A DNA stretch of 64,000 nt from Paracoccaceae bacterium (lineage in GTDB: Bacteria; Pseudomonadota; Alphaproteobacteria; Rhodobacterales; Rhodobacteraceae): positions 248,001-312,000 of the forward strand of contig JAGQRW010000007.1 of assembly GCA_020425085.1 (NCBI GenBank). The letters run 5' to 3'. Shown one piece after another: positions 16,990 through 25,308 of this stretch (the stretch's first letter is position 1; every line of letters begins with the position of its first letter). A program made the translations under genes and the position numbers. The notes below the pieces were generated by a model. The model was not told where the DNA came from. It saw only the letters and a program-made list of their open reading frames with translations, and did not search any database.

Positions 16990-17826
16990 TTACAGGCGGT
17001 TGGCACGGAAAGTATCGCAATCACCGATTACGCCACTCTGATAGCCAAGCGAAAACCAGCGCACCCGCTGAGCAGCAGTTCCGTGGGTAAAAGTGTGGGG
17101 CTGCGGTATCTGTCCGGCGGCCTGTTGCAACCGGTCGTCGCCAATCTGTCTGGCGGCATTCAGCGCCTCTTCAAGATCGCCAGGTTCAAGCAGGCCATCG
17201 ACCGCCCGCGCCCAGACCCCGGCAAGACAGTCGGCCTGTAATTCCAGCTTTACGGTCAGGGCGTTTGCCTCGACCTGATTTAACTGTTGGCGGCGCTGAT
17301 CGACGGCGTGAAGAATGCCAAGCTGACCCTGGACATGATGCGCAACCTCATGCGCGATAACATAGGCAGCGGCGAAATCGCCACCCGCCCCCAGGCGATG
17401 CGCCAGAGTGGCAAAAAAAGCGGTGTCAAGATAGGCCTTTTGGTCCGCCGGGCAGTAGAACGGTCCGGTTGCGCCGGATGCCCCGCCACAAGGGCTGGCG
17501 GTCTGGCCGGAAAACAACACCAGAATCGGCGGTTGATAGGTCCGGTCAAGCTGGTCGCGGAAAACTGCAGTCCAGACGGTTTCCGTGGTACCAAGAACTG
17601 ATGCTGAAAAATCCGCCGCCCGTTGTTCCTCGGCGCTGATGGGGCGGGGCTGGCTTGATGTTGCCGGTCCATTTTCCAGCAGCTCGGTTACGTCAATCCC
17701 CGCGAAATAGCCGATGGCAAGCACGACCAAGAGGCCGACACCGCCCAGTTTCACGCCCGCGCCACGCGCAGAAACCTGGCGGCGATCCTCGATATTCCTG
17801 CTGCGGCCGATGCCTTTCAATTTCAT
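16990..17826 (-). CDS. YpfJ-type neutral zinc metallopeptidase
   Basis: 278 residues: a basic N-terminus, one membrane segment (VGLLVVLAIGYFAGI, 30-45), then a periplasmic metallopeptidase domain with AAYVIAHEVAHHVQGQLG (zinc-binding HExxH), SPCGGA/FYCPADQK upstream and ELQADCLAGVWA providing the third ligand region. This is the PF04228 family, usually annotated KPN_02809/YpfJ-type. Substrates are unknown. Convergent to the Hint gene and divergent from dnaX. Confidence 0.92.
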   Translation of the reverse strand: MKLKGIGRSRNIEDRRQVSARGAGVKLGGVGLLVVLAIGYFAGIDVTELLENGPATSSQPRPISAEEQRAADFSASVLGTTETVWTAVFRDQLDRTYQPPILVLFSGQTASPCGGASGATGPFYCPADQKAYLDTAFFATLAHRLGAGGDFAAAYVIAHEVAHHVQGQLGILHAVDQRRQQLNQVEANALTVKLELQADCLAGVWARAVDGLLEPGDLEEALNAARQIGDDRLQQAAGQIPQPHTFTHGTAAQRVRWFSLGYQSGVIGDCDTFRANRL

Positions 17827-17964
17827 GGTGAACCCCTTAACTTGCTACTTTACCCGTCACTTATACAACCTGGCATTGCAACGGCAAATACCTATTGCGG
17901 TGGACCTTGTTGCAGGTCCGGCTTAACCTTGGCGCGTTGAGCGAATCCAAAGGCAGCACCCAAC

Positions 17965-19749
17965 GTGACCAAAGGCAGCAACTATCAGGTACTGGCGCTG
18001 AAATACCGCCCGGCGACTTTTGCCGATCTGGTAGGGCAGGCCGCAATGGTCAGAACCCTCAGAAATGCATTTGAATCCGACCGCATCGCGCATGCCTTTG
18101 TTTTGACCGGGGTTCGCGGTGTCGGCAAGACCACCACCGCCAGAATCATTGCCAAGGGCATGAACTGCATCGGACCGGACGGCAAGGGCGGTGCCACGAT
18201 CGAGCCTTGCGGCGTTTGCGAGCCTTGCATCGCCATTGCCGAAGGTCGGCATGTGGATGTGATGGAAATGGATGCCGCCAGCCGCACAGGCGTGGATGAC
18301 ATCCGCGAGATCATCAGCAGCGTACATTACCGGGCTGCCTCGGCGCGTTACAAGATCTATATCATTGATGAAGTTCACATGCTTTCCACCAACGCCTTCA
18401 ACGCGCTGCTGAAGACGCTAGAAGAACCGCCCGAGCATGTGAAATTCATCTTTGCCACCACCGAGATCCGCAAGATCCCGGTGACGGTTCTGTCGCGTTG
18501 CCAGCGGTTCGATCTGAGACGGATGGAGCCTGAAGACACCATCGCCTATCTGAAAAAGCTGATCACAAAGGAAGGAGTCAGCGTTGCCGATGACGCGCTG
18601 GCACTGATCACCCGCGCAGCGGAAGGATCAATGCGCGATGCAATCTCGCTGCTGGATCAGGCGATTGCGCATGGGGCCGGGGAAACCAGCGCCGAACAGG
18701 TGCGCACGATGCTGGGCCTGGCGGATCGCGGGCGTATTCTGGATCTGTTTGAGCTGATCATGCAGGGCAAGGTGGCCGAGGCATTGGCGGAACTGTCCGG
18801 GCAATATGCCGATGGTGCCGACCCGATTGCAGTGCTGCGTGATCTGGCCGAGGTCACCCACTGGACCAGCGTGATCAAGATCACCCCCGAAGCGGCTGAG
18901 GAGCCGACGATTTCCCCTGGCGAACGCCTTCGCGGCGCCGATCTGGCCGAACGCCTGCCAATGCGGGCACTGACGCGCATGTGGCAGATGCTGCTGAAGG
19001 TGCTGGAAGAGGTGGCGCAGGCACCCAACGCCATGATGGCGGCGGAAATGGCAGTGATCCGCCTGACCCATGTGGCCGATCTGCCCAGCCCCGAAGATCT
19101 GGTGCGCCGGTTGCAGGATAGTCCCCCTCGGCCCGCCGGACCGGGTGGCGGGGGTGCGACGCCAGTGACAGGCGGGGGGGGCAGCAGCCCTGCCGGAGGT
19201 GCTCCGGGTCGGCAACCTTCAACGCCTGCCCCCGGGTCTTCTGGCGGAGTTTCGGCGATTGCCAATGGTGGCAGCAGCGGCAGGCAGGAACTATCGGTGA
19301 ATTCCGCATTGGCGCGATTTGTCGAGTTTGAACAGGTGGTGGACCTGATCCGCGCCAACCGCGACATGCAGTTGCTGGTCGAGGTTGAAGATAACCTCAG
19401 ACTGGCCAGATATTCCCCGGGTCGGATCGAATTCGAAATGACCGAAAACACCCCGCGCGATCTGGCAGCCCGACTGGCCAGCCGATTGCAAAGTTGGACC
19501 GGGGTACGTTGGGGGGTCAGCGTGGTCAGCAGCGGTGGGGCCGCAACCATCGCAGAAACCCGCGCACAGCATCGTTCGGATCTGCAAGGTCAGGCCCTCA
19601 GGCATCCGATGGTGCAGGCGGTACTGGCAAGGTTTCCCAATGCAGAAATCCGCGAAGTTAAATCGGATCTTGAACCGGTCGTTGACGACGTGGTGCCGAT
19701 CGACCCGGACGAAATGGATGATGACTGGGATCCGTTCGAAGTTGACTGA
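17965..19749 (+). CDS. dnaX: DNA polymerase III subunit tau/gamma
   Basis: 594 residues. AAA+ motifs run in order: Walker A GVRGVGKTTT, four-cysteine zinc site C-x(n)-CGVCEPC, Walker B region IYIIDEVHML, and the SRC arginine finger region LSRCQRFDLRRM. Domain III follows to about 385, then a Gly/Pro/Ser-rich linker (390-435), then the tau-specific C-terminal region. It loads the sliding clamp and bridges polymerase cores. GTG 17965 is the start. The linker is encoded in part by a run of eight G (19174-19181), a possible slippage point. First gene of dnaX-ybaB-recR. Confidence 0.96.
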   Translation: MTKGSNYQVLALKYRPATFADLVGQAAMVRTLRNAFESDRIAHAFVLTGVRGVGKTTTARIIAKGMNCIGPDGKGGATIEPCGVCEPCIAIAEGRHVDVMEMDAASRTGVDDIREIISSVHYRAASARYKIYIIDEVHMLSTNAFNALLKTLEEPPEHVKFIFATTEIRKIPVTVLSRCQRFDLRRMEPEDTIAYLKKLITKEGVSVADDALALITRAAEGSMRDAISLLDQAIAHGAGETSAEQVRTMLGLADRGRILDLFELIMQGKVAEALAELSGQYADGADPIAVLRDLAEVTHWTSVIKITPEAAEEPTISPGERLRGADLAERLPMRALTRMWQMLLKVLEEVAQAPNAMMAAEMAVIRLTHVADLPSPEDLVRRLQDSPPRPAGPGGGGATPVTGGGGSSPAGGAPGRQPSTPAPGSSGGVSAIANGGSSGRQELSVNSALARFVEFEQVVDLIRANRDMQLLVEVEDNLRLARYSPGRIEFEMTENTPRDLAARLASRLQSWTGVRWGVSVVSSGGAATIAETRAQHRSDLQGQALRHPMVQAVLARFPNAEIREVKSDLEPVVDDVVPIDPDEMDDDWDPFEVD

Positions 19750-19779
19750 GATAACCGAAGAAATAGCAGAGGATACGAA

Positions 19780-20124
19780 ATGCTGAAAGGTTTGGGCGGA
19801 CTTGGCGATATGGCCAAGATCATGAAACAGGCGCAGGAAATGCAATCCAAGATGGCCGAATTGCAGGCCGGGATGGACAAGATCAATGTCGTCGGCCAAT
19901 CAGGTGCCGGTATGGTGGTTGCCACCACCAGCGCCAAGGGTGAACTGAAATCGCTGGAGATCGACCAAAGCCTGTTTCGCCCCGAGGACAAGGAAGTGGT
20001 CGAGGATCTGATCGTCGCTGCAATCAAGGATGCTCAGGCCAAGGCGGCCGAGGCGCATCAGGCGGAAATGGCCAAACTGACCGAAGGGCTGGGCCTGCCG
20101 CCCGGCATGAAACTGCCGTTCTGA
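19780..20124 (+). CDS. YbaB/EbfC nucleoid-associated protein
   Basis: 114 residues beginning [20 protein letters not shown], with the long amphipathic helix and the [19 protein letters not shown] sheet typical of YbaB/EbfC dimers that bind DNA. The conserved dnaX-ybaB-recR order is present, with 30 bp before and 7 bp after the gene. Confidence 0.95.
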   Translation: MLKGLGGLGDMAKIMKQAQEMQSKMAELQAGMDKINVVGQSGAGMVVATTSAKGELKSLEIDQSLFRPEDKEVVEDLIVAAIKDAQAKAAEAHQAEMAKLTEGLGLPPGMKLPF

Positions 20125-20131
20125 GTCGCCG

Positions 20132-20731
20132 ATGACCGGTCCGGACAGCGACATCGAACATCTGATCGCGCTGATGGCGCGGCTGCCGGGGTTGGGGCCA
20201 CGCTCGGCCAGGCGGGCGGTTCTTTACATGATCAAGAAACGCGGACAGGTGATGGAGCCGTTGCAACAGGCGCTGTCGCTGGTGTCTGCAACGGCGCAGG
20301 AATGCGTCAACTGCGGTAATATCGGGACCAGCCAGACCTGCCAGATCTGCCAAAGCGACAAGCGCGGTAACGGCCAGATCTGTGTGGTCGAGGATGTGGC
20401 GGATCTTTGGGCGATGGAACGCGCCTCGGTGTTTCACGGCCGCTATCATGTGCTGGGCGGGGTGTTGTCGGCGCTGGACAATATCGGCCCCGAGGAATTG
20501 CGCCTGCCCTTGTTGGTACAACGTATCCGCGATGAGGCGGTATCCGAGGTGATCCTGGCCCTTGGTGCTACCGTTGATGGGCAGACCACGGCGCATTATA
20601 TTTCGGATCAGTTACAGGGTGCCGGTGTCAGCGTTACCTCACTGGCACAAGGGGTGCCGATTGGCGGCGAGCTGGATTATCTGGATGACGGCACGATTTC
20701 CGCCGCGCTGAAGGCGCGCAAGGCGTTCTGA
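20132..20731 (+). CDS. recR: Recombination mediator RecR
   Basis: 199 residues: helix-hairpin-helix [12 protein letters not shown], zinc finger CVNCGN...CQIC (near 57-70), Toprim domain with [15 protein letters not shown], and the C-terminal [16 protein letters not shown]. RecR works with RecF/RecO to load RecA at single-strand gaps. Third gene of the conserved operon; no terminator is obvious directly after it. Confidence 0.96.
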   Translation: MTGPDSDIEHLIALMARLPGLGPRSARRAVLYMIKKRGQVMEPLQQALSLVSATAQECVNCGNIGTSQTCQICQSDKRGNGQICVVEDVADLWAMERASVFHGRYHVLGGVLSALDNIGPEELRLPLLVQRIRDEAVSEVILALGATVDGQTTAHYISDQLQGAGVSVTSLAQGVPIGGELDYLDDGTISAALKARKAF

Positions 20732-20848
20732 TTTGGTGCGGATTGGTTAGTATTGATCGACATATTCGGTGATTTGGTCGAACTGTTTCCTGTTAGAAAA
20801 CAATGCCATTACCTGCCAAATCACGGCTGTCAGTGAGGTAATTGAGGT

Positions 20849-20877
20849 TGACATGATTTCGCCACAAAGATAAATTT
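20849..20877 (+). promoter_or_regulatory. Strong sigma-70-type promoter for the VPLPA-CTERM gene
   Basis: Perfect TTGACA (20849-20854), 17 bp, TAAATT (20872-20877), within a notably AT-rich 190-bp gap after recR. The gene downstream also has AAGGAG 9 bp before its ATG. Confidence 0.7.
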
Positions 20878-20921
20878 TTTGCGATGCGATCAATTTGTAA
20901 TATTTATAAGGAGTAGAGATA

Positions 20922-21665
20922 ATGAGCTTTGCAAATCTAACAGCCGTAACCATGGCCATCGGTCTTGCCGGTTCCGCAGCTTTTGCCGGGGCGGTCGATC
21001 TGACCACCTGGACCGGTGCCGAAGGCCCGGGGAACTGGACTATCGGCGGCGACAACAAGTCGGTGTTTCAGTCCCTTAACAACGATCCGACAGTGTTCTT
21101 CAACGGTGTCAACAGCCAGGGAAAAGCACTGAAGGGTGAAATTACCGTTGAAACCGCGGGCGACGACGATTTCATCGGCTTTGTTCTTGGCTATGACGCG
21201 GGTGATCTGACTTCGGCGTCGGCGGACTATATCCTGATCGACTGGAAGAAGCGCGATCAGTCCTATTATGGCGGTATGGGTGCGGCCGGTCTGGCGATCT
21301 CAAGGGTCGAGGGCGCAATCGGCCTGTCGGACGCCTGGAGACACATAGGCAATGTGACCGAGTTGCAGCGCGCGACCAATCTCGGCTCCACCGGGTGGGT
21401 CACCAACCAGACCTATTCGTTCGAGTTGACCTTCACCGCCGGCCTGATCGAGGTGTTCGTGGACGGCGTCAAGGAATTGAGTGTCAATGGTACGTTCGAG
21501 GATGGCTCCTTTGGCTTTTACAACTTTTCGCAGGCGGGCGTTCGCTACGCCGGACTGGAAGAGGATATCCTGCCGCCGGATGTCCCGTTGCCTGCTTCCC
21601 TGCCGTTGTTGTTGGGCGCATTTGGCGGGCTTGGCCTGTTGCGGCGCAAGCGGCGTCAAGTCTGA
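20922..21665 (+). CDS. VPLPA-CTERM sorting-signal surface/exported protein
   Basis: 247 residues. Signal peptide with cleavage near GSAAFA-GAV; a single beta-rich domain (about 25-220) with TVETAGDDDFIGFVLGYDAG and YILIDWKKRD, which resembles thrombospondin C-terminal or lectin-like jelly-roll folds; and a C-terminal tripartite tail DVPLPASLPLLLGAFGGLGL plus LRRKRRQV, the VPLPA-CTERM signal read by a dedicated exosortase. The protein should therefore be processed at the membrane and released or anchored. AAGGAG precedes the start. No exosortase gene is in the window. Confidence 0.88.
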   Translation: MSFANLTAVTMAIGLAGSAAFAGAVDLTTWTGAEGPGNWTIGGDNKSVFQSLNNDPTVFFNGVNSQGKALKGEITVETAGDDDFIGFVLGYDAGDLTSASADYILIDWKKRDQSYYGGMGAAGLAISRVEGAIGLSDAWRHIGNVTELQRATNLGSTGWVTNQTYSFELTFTAGLIEVFVDGVKELSVNGTFEDGSFGFYNFSQAGVRYAGLEEDILPPDVPLPASLPLLLGAFGGLGLLRRKRRQV

Positions 21666-21698
21666 AATCAGGCAGCTTTTGCTGAATACTGAAATTGC

Positions 21699-21727
21699 AA
21701 CGGCCTTTCGGGGCCGTTTGCTTTTGG
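21699..21727 (+). terminator. Rho-independent terminator of the VPLPA-CTERM gene
   Basis: Stem AACGGCC (21699-21705), loop TTTCGG, stem GGCCGTT (21712-21718), then TGCTTTT. It follows the stop codon by 33 bp. Confidence 0.75.
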
Positions 21728-21821
21728 CGGCGGTGTCTTGCAGATTCGATAATCCACGCCGTTGTAAAAGCCCGATTTGACCTTTATGGCCAATAGCGTC
21801 GACAAAGGTGGAGCAGGCGCG

Positions 21822-22712
21822 ATGACGGATCAGATTGGCGAAGAAAACAAAGCCCGCGCGGCGGCATGGTTTCGCGCCCTCAGGGATGAGATCGTGGCTG
21901 CGTTTGAGTCGCTGGAGGATGAACAAACACAGGCAGACCCCGTCCCGGCCGGGCGGTTTGAGGTATCGACGACCAAACGCGCCTCGGATGACGGTTCGGA
22001 TGCGGGCGGCGGGCTGATGTCGGTAATGCGGGGTGGGCGGGTGTTTGAAAAGGTCGGGGTCAACGTCTCGACCGTGCATGGTCAACTTGGCGAGCGCGCA
22101 CAGGCAGCGATGGCGGAACGCAAGGGGCTGGAGGGGATGCGGGATGATCCGCGGTTCTGGGCCAGTGGCATTTCACTGGTAGCGCATATGCAGAATCCGC
22201 ATGTGCCGTCGGTGCATATGAACACGCGGATGTTCTGGACTCCGCATGGCTGGTGGTTCGGCGGCGGGTCGGATTTGAACCCGTGCATCGAATATCCTGA
22301 TGACACGGCGGATTTTCACCGCGCGCAGAAGCTGCATTGCGACCGCCACGACAAGGATTACTATCCCAGGTTCAAGGCATGGGCCGATCGCTATTTCTAT
22401 GTGCCGCACCGTCATCGCGCCCGCGGGGTGGGCGGGATATTCTTTGACGATCTGAACAGCGGCGATTGGCAGGAGGATTTTGCCTTTGTTCAGGATGCCG
22501 GGCGGGCGTTTCTGGCGGCCTATCTGCCGCTGGTCAAACGGCGGCGCGACATGGCCTGGAATGAGGCCGACCGCGATGTGCAGTTGATTCATCGCGGGCT
22601 ATATGCGGAATATAATCTGGTTTACGACCGGGGAACCCGGTTCGGGCTGGAAACCGGGCATGATGCCAATGCGGTGTTGATGAGTTTGCCGCCTTTGGCA
22701 AAATGGGTTTGA
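21822..22712 (+). CDS. hemF: Oxygen-dependent coproporphyrinogen III oxidase
   Basis: 296 residues with the highly conserved block VHMNTRMFWTPHGWWFGGGS followed by DLNP, then RARGVGGIFFDDL and LVYDRGTRFGL, all diagnostic of HemF. It decarboxylates coproporphyrinogen III to protoporphyrinogen IX using oxygen, in heme and bacteriochlorophyll synthesis. ATG 21822 gives the family N-terminus; upstream TTG 21777 and ATG 21786 are also in frame. Monocistronic, ending at dispersed element copy 4. Confidence 0.95.
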   Translation: MTDQIGEENKARAAAWFRALRDEIVAAFESLEDEQTQADPVPAGRFEVSTTKRASDDGSDAGGGLMSVMRGGRVFEKVGVNVSTVHGQLGERAQAAMAERKGLEGMRDDPRFWASGISLVAHMQNPHVPSVHMNTRMFWTPHGWWFGGGSDLNPCIEYPDDTADFHRAQKLHCDRHDKDYYPRFKAWADRYFYVPHRHRARGVGGIFFDDLNSGDWQEDFAFVQDAGRAFLAAYLPLVKRRRDMAWNEADRDVQLIHRGLYAEYNLVYDRGTRFGLETGHDANAVLMSLPPLAKWV

Positions 22713-22727
22713 GGGTAGTTCCAATGA

Positions 22728-22808
22728 GGCCCCTTCGGGGCCACGTCGTTTAGCCCCATTCGGGGCGGTGCGCTCCGCGCGGGGATATTTTTACCGACAA
22801 GAAGATCA
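22728..22808 (+). repeat. Dispersed hairpin element, copy 4
   Basis: Perfect hairpin GGCCCC-TTC-GGGGCC (22728-22742), a second hairpin CCCCATTCGGGG (22754-22765), then GCGCTCCGCGCGGGGATATTT with a T-run and a diverged tail ACCGACAAGAAGATC. It lies between the convergent hemF and choV genes and reaches the choV stop. Confidence 0.75.
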
Positions 22809-23837
22809 GGCGTTGGGCTGGCGCAGTTTTGCCAGCAGGCTGGCCGGGGTGATCAGGCCAATCGGCTTGCCGTTTTCGGTAACGCCAACGGATGTTGCGC
22901 CTTCCTCGAATGCCTGCATTGCCGTCTGGACCCACTCATCGGCGTCGATGGTGTTGGTTGGGTTGTCGTCGCTGTCTGCGTCCATCACGTCGCGGGCGCA
23001 CAGGACGCCAAGGGGGTTCATGTGGGCCACAAAATCGGCGACATATGCGTTGATCGGGTTGGAAAAGATGTCGCGCGGTGTGCCGCACTGGACGATCCGC
23101 CCGCCTTCCATGATGGCGATGCGGTTGCCGAGCTTGAATGCTTCGTCAAGGTCATGACTGACAAAGATAATGGTGCGTTTAAGCTGTTTTTGCAGATCCA
23201 GCAGTTCATCCTGCAACCGGGTGCGGATCAAGGGATCAAGGGCCGAAAACGGCTCGTCCATCAACAGGATCGGTGCATCGGTGACAAAGGCGCGGGCCAG
23301 GCCGACGCGTTGTTGCATGCCGCCGGAAAGTTCGCCGACCTTGCGGTCTGCCCATTCGCTGAGACCGACCAGTGCCAGTTGTTTTTCCACCTTGGCGCTA
23401 CGTTCGGCAGCGGTCATTCCGCCGGCGAGTTCAAGGCCAAGCCCGACATTGTCGCTGACGCTGCGCCAAGGAAGCAGGCCGAATTGCTGAAATACCATGG
23501 CGATGGTATTCAGTCTGAGGCGGCGCAGGGTGTTCTTGTCGGCGCCGGTGACATCGACCATTTCTGTGCCGTCATTGACCAGTACCCGCCCGCGTGCCAC
23601 TTTGTTAAGGCCATTGACCGCCCGTAGCAGCGTTGATTTGCCGGAACCGGACAGGCCCATCAGCACCAGAATTTCACCCTCATCAACGCTGAGGTTGCAA
23701 TCGTGGACGCCAAGGATCTGGCCGGTGGCAGTCTGGATATCCTCGCGGCTTTGGTCTTGGTCCATCAGCGGCAGGGCCGTTTCGGGATTATCGCCGAAGA
23801 TGATGCTTACGGCCTGGAAATCGACGACAAGGCTCAT
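22806..23837 (-). CDS. choV: Choline ABC transporter, ATP-binding protein
   Basis: 343 residues of the ProV/ChoV type: Walker A MGLSGSGKST, Q-loop VFQQFGLLPWRSV, signature LSGGMQQRVGLARAF, Walker B LLMDEPFSALDP, H-loop SHD, and a C-terminal CBS-like extension (about 270-343). It energises import of choline with ChoW and ChoX. It overlaps choW by 4 bp and is last in the operon choX-flavodoxin-choW-choV. Glycine betaine transport is an alternative, but the betI/betA context favours choline. Confidence 0.9.
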   Translation of the reverse strand: MSLVVDFQAVSIIFGDNPETALPLMDQDQSREDIQTATGQILGVHDCNLSVDEGEILVLMGLSGSGKSTLLRAVNGLNKVARGRVLVNDGTEMVDVTGADKNTLRRLRLNTIAMVFQQFGLLPWRSVSDNVGLGLELAGGMTAAERSAKVEKQLALVGLSEWADRKVGELSGGMQQRVGLARAFVTDAPILLMDEPFSALDPLIRTRLQDELLDLQKQLKRTIIFVSHDLDEAFKLGNRIAIMEGGRIVQCGTPRDIFSNPINAYVADFVAHMNPLGVLCARDVMDADSDDNPTNTIDADEWVQTAMQAFEEGATSVGVTENGKPIGLITPASLLAKLRQPNA

Positions 23838-24673
23838 TCACCGCCGCCTTTCAGGCGCAGCATCCGATCCAGCATGATGGCGACCACGACAATGATGAAA
23901 CCGCTTTCAAAGCCAAGGGCGGTATTGACCGTGTTGAGTGCGCGTACCACCGGCACACCAAGGCCGTTTGCCCCCACCAGTGCCGCGATCACCACCATGG
24001 AGAGCGACAGCATGATGGTCTGGTTGAGGCCGGTCATGATCTGTGGCAGCGCATAGGGGAGTTCGACCTTCCAAAGGGTCTGGCGCGGGGTGGCGCCAAA
24101 GGCCTCGGCCGCTTCAAGCAGCGATTTCGGGGTCGAGGCGACGCCAAGATGGGTCAGGCGGATCGGGGCAGGCAGCACAAAGATCACGGTTGCCATCAGG
24201 CCCGGCACCATGCCGATGCCGAAAAACACGATGGCGGGGATCAGGTAGACGAAGGTTGGCAAGGTCTGCATCAGGTCCAGAACCGGGCGCATATAGCTAT
24301 ATAGCCGTGGGCGGTGGGCAGCGGCGATGCCGATCGGCACCCCGACCGCCATGCAGACAACGCATGCGGACAGAACCAGGGTAAGGCTTTCGGTGGTTTC
24401 CTCCCAATAACCCTGGTTGAGAATGAACAAGAACCCCAGAAGTATCAGCAGTGCGGTTTTCCATGACCGCTGGATCAGGTAGGTGATGGCGACAAAGGCG
24501 AGGATCACAAACATCGGGTGCGGGGTTTGCAAGATCCACAGAATGGCATTGATCAGCCATTCCAGGCCGTTGGCAAGGCCATCAAAGAACCAGTCCAGAT
24601 TGTCCTGCAACCAGTCAAAGGCCTGTTTGGCGGTTCTGCCGACCGGGATTTTGGTATCGGTAAGCCAGTTCAT
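23834..24673 (-). CDS. choW: Choline ABC transporter, permease
   Basis: 279 residues; about six hydrophobic segments and the EAA-type loop LEAAEAFGATPRQTLWKVEL, with the ProW-like stretch LPTFVYLIPAIVFFGIGMVPG. An N-terminal amphipathic region (1-50) precedes the first membrane helix, as in ChoW proteins. Overlap with choV couples translation. Confidence 0.9.
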   Translation of the reverse strand: MNWLTDTKIPVGRTAKQAFDWLQDNLDWFFDGLANGLEWLINAILWILQTPHPMFVILAFVAITYLIQRSWKTALLILLGFLFILNQGYWEETTESLTLVLSACVVCMAVGVPIGIAAAHRPRLYSYMRPVLDLMQTLPTFVYLIPAIVFFGIGMVPGLMATVIFVLPAPIRLTHLGVASTPKSLLEAAEAFGATPRQTLWKVELPYALPQIMTGLNQTIMLSLSMVVIAALVGANGLGVPVVRALNTVNTALGFESGFIIVVVAIMLDRMLRLKGGGE

Positions 24674-24701
24674 CGCCTATCCTTTTTTCGGGGGCGCGCG
24701 C

Positions 24702-25256
24702 TTATTGCCAGCGCCGTGCTGCCAGTGCGATACGCCGGCCAAAGGCGCGGGCGGTTTCGGCATCTTCCGGGTCGATCAGCATGGTTTTGTCGGTGGATGA
24801 GGTGGCGCCAAGGCCCAGCCATGAACCTGTCGGATCAACCGCCTCGCCGTCACGTCCGGGGGCCGCGCCGATCAGATTCTGGCCGATCCAGATCATGCCG
24901 TGCTGGGCGGTGAATACTGCAAGTTGTTGCAGGCTCGCCAGCTTGTCGCCGCTTGGATAGGTGGCGATGGTAAACCCGGCGGCAATCTTGTCAGCCCAAG
25001 ATTGTTCACGCCAGAAACTGCCGCTTTCATCCATGAACGCTTTGAACGGGGTAGCGACACTGCCCATATAGGTGGGAGCACCGAATACGATGGCGTCGGC
25101 CTCGTCCAATGCCTGCCAGTCAGGCGGGCCCAGGGTTTCGACATCAAAGATCACCGGCAGCACGTTTTCAATGGTTTCGGCGCCTTCAGCGATCAGTTCC
25201 GCCAGACGTTCGGTATGGCCGGCACCGCTGCAATAGGTGATTGCGATGGATTTCAT
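24702..25256 (-). CDS. Flavodoxin/NAD(P)H-quinone-reductase-like FMN protein
   Basis: 184 residues with a flavodoxin fold: the phosphate-binding loop CSGAGHTERLAE near residue 8, DAIVFGAPTYMGS near 67, and the C-terminal LGLGATSSTDK. This resembles WrbA-type or flavodoxin-family oxidoreductases. ATG 25256 is the start; the open frame extends upstream into choX only by chance. Its insertion between choX and choW is unusual. A role in electron transfer linked to choline or demethylation metabolism is only inference. Confidence 0.82.
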   Translation of the reverse strand: MKSIAITYCSGAGHTERLAELIAEGAETIENVLPVIFDVETLGPPDWQALDEADAIVFGAPTYMGSVATPFKAFMDESGSFWREQSWADKIAAGFTIATYPSGDKLASLQQLAVFTAQHGMIWIGQNLIGAAPGRDGEAVDPTGSWLGLGATSSTDKTMLIDPEDAETARAFGRRIALAARRWQ

Positions 25257-25273
25257 CGGGTTCGATCCGTTTT

Positions 25274-25297
25274 GCCCCCGGTGATCAAACCGGGGGC
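25274..25297 (-). promoter_or_regulatory. Intercistronic hairpin behind choX
   Basis: Minus-strand GCCCCCGGT-TTGATC-ACCGGGGGC, a 9-bp GC-rich stem with only AAAA after it, so not a full terminator. It sits directly after the substrate-binding-protein gene, where such stems often protect the upstream mRNA and give the binding protein higher expression than the permease genes. Confidence 0.65.
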
Positions 25298-25308
25298 GAT
25301 GCTGGGGA

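Noticed and set aside
18657-19550. A 297-codon minus-strand frame
   Set aside because: Antisense to dnaX, low complexity, no motifs.
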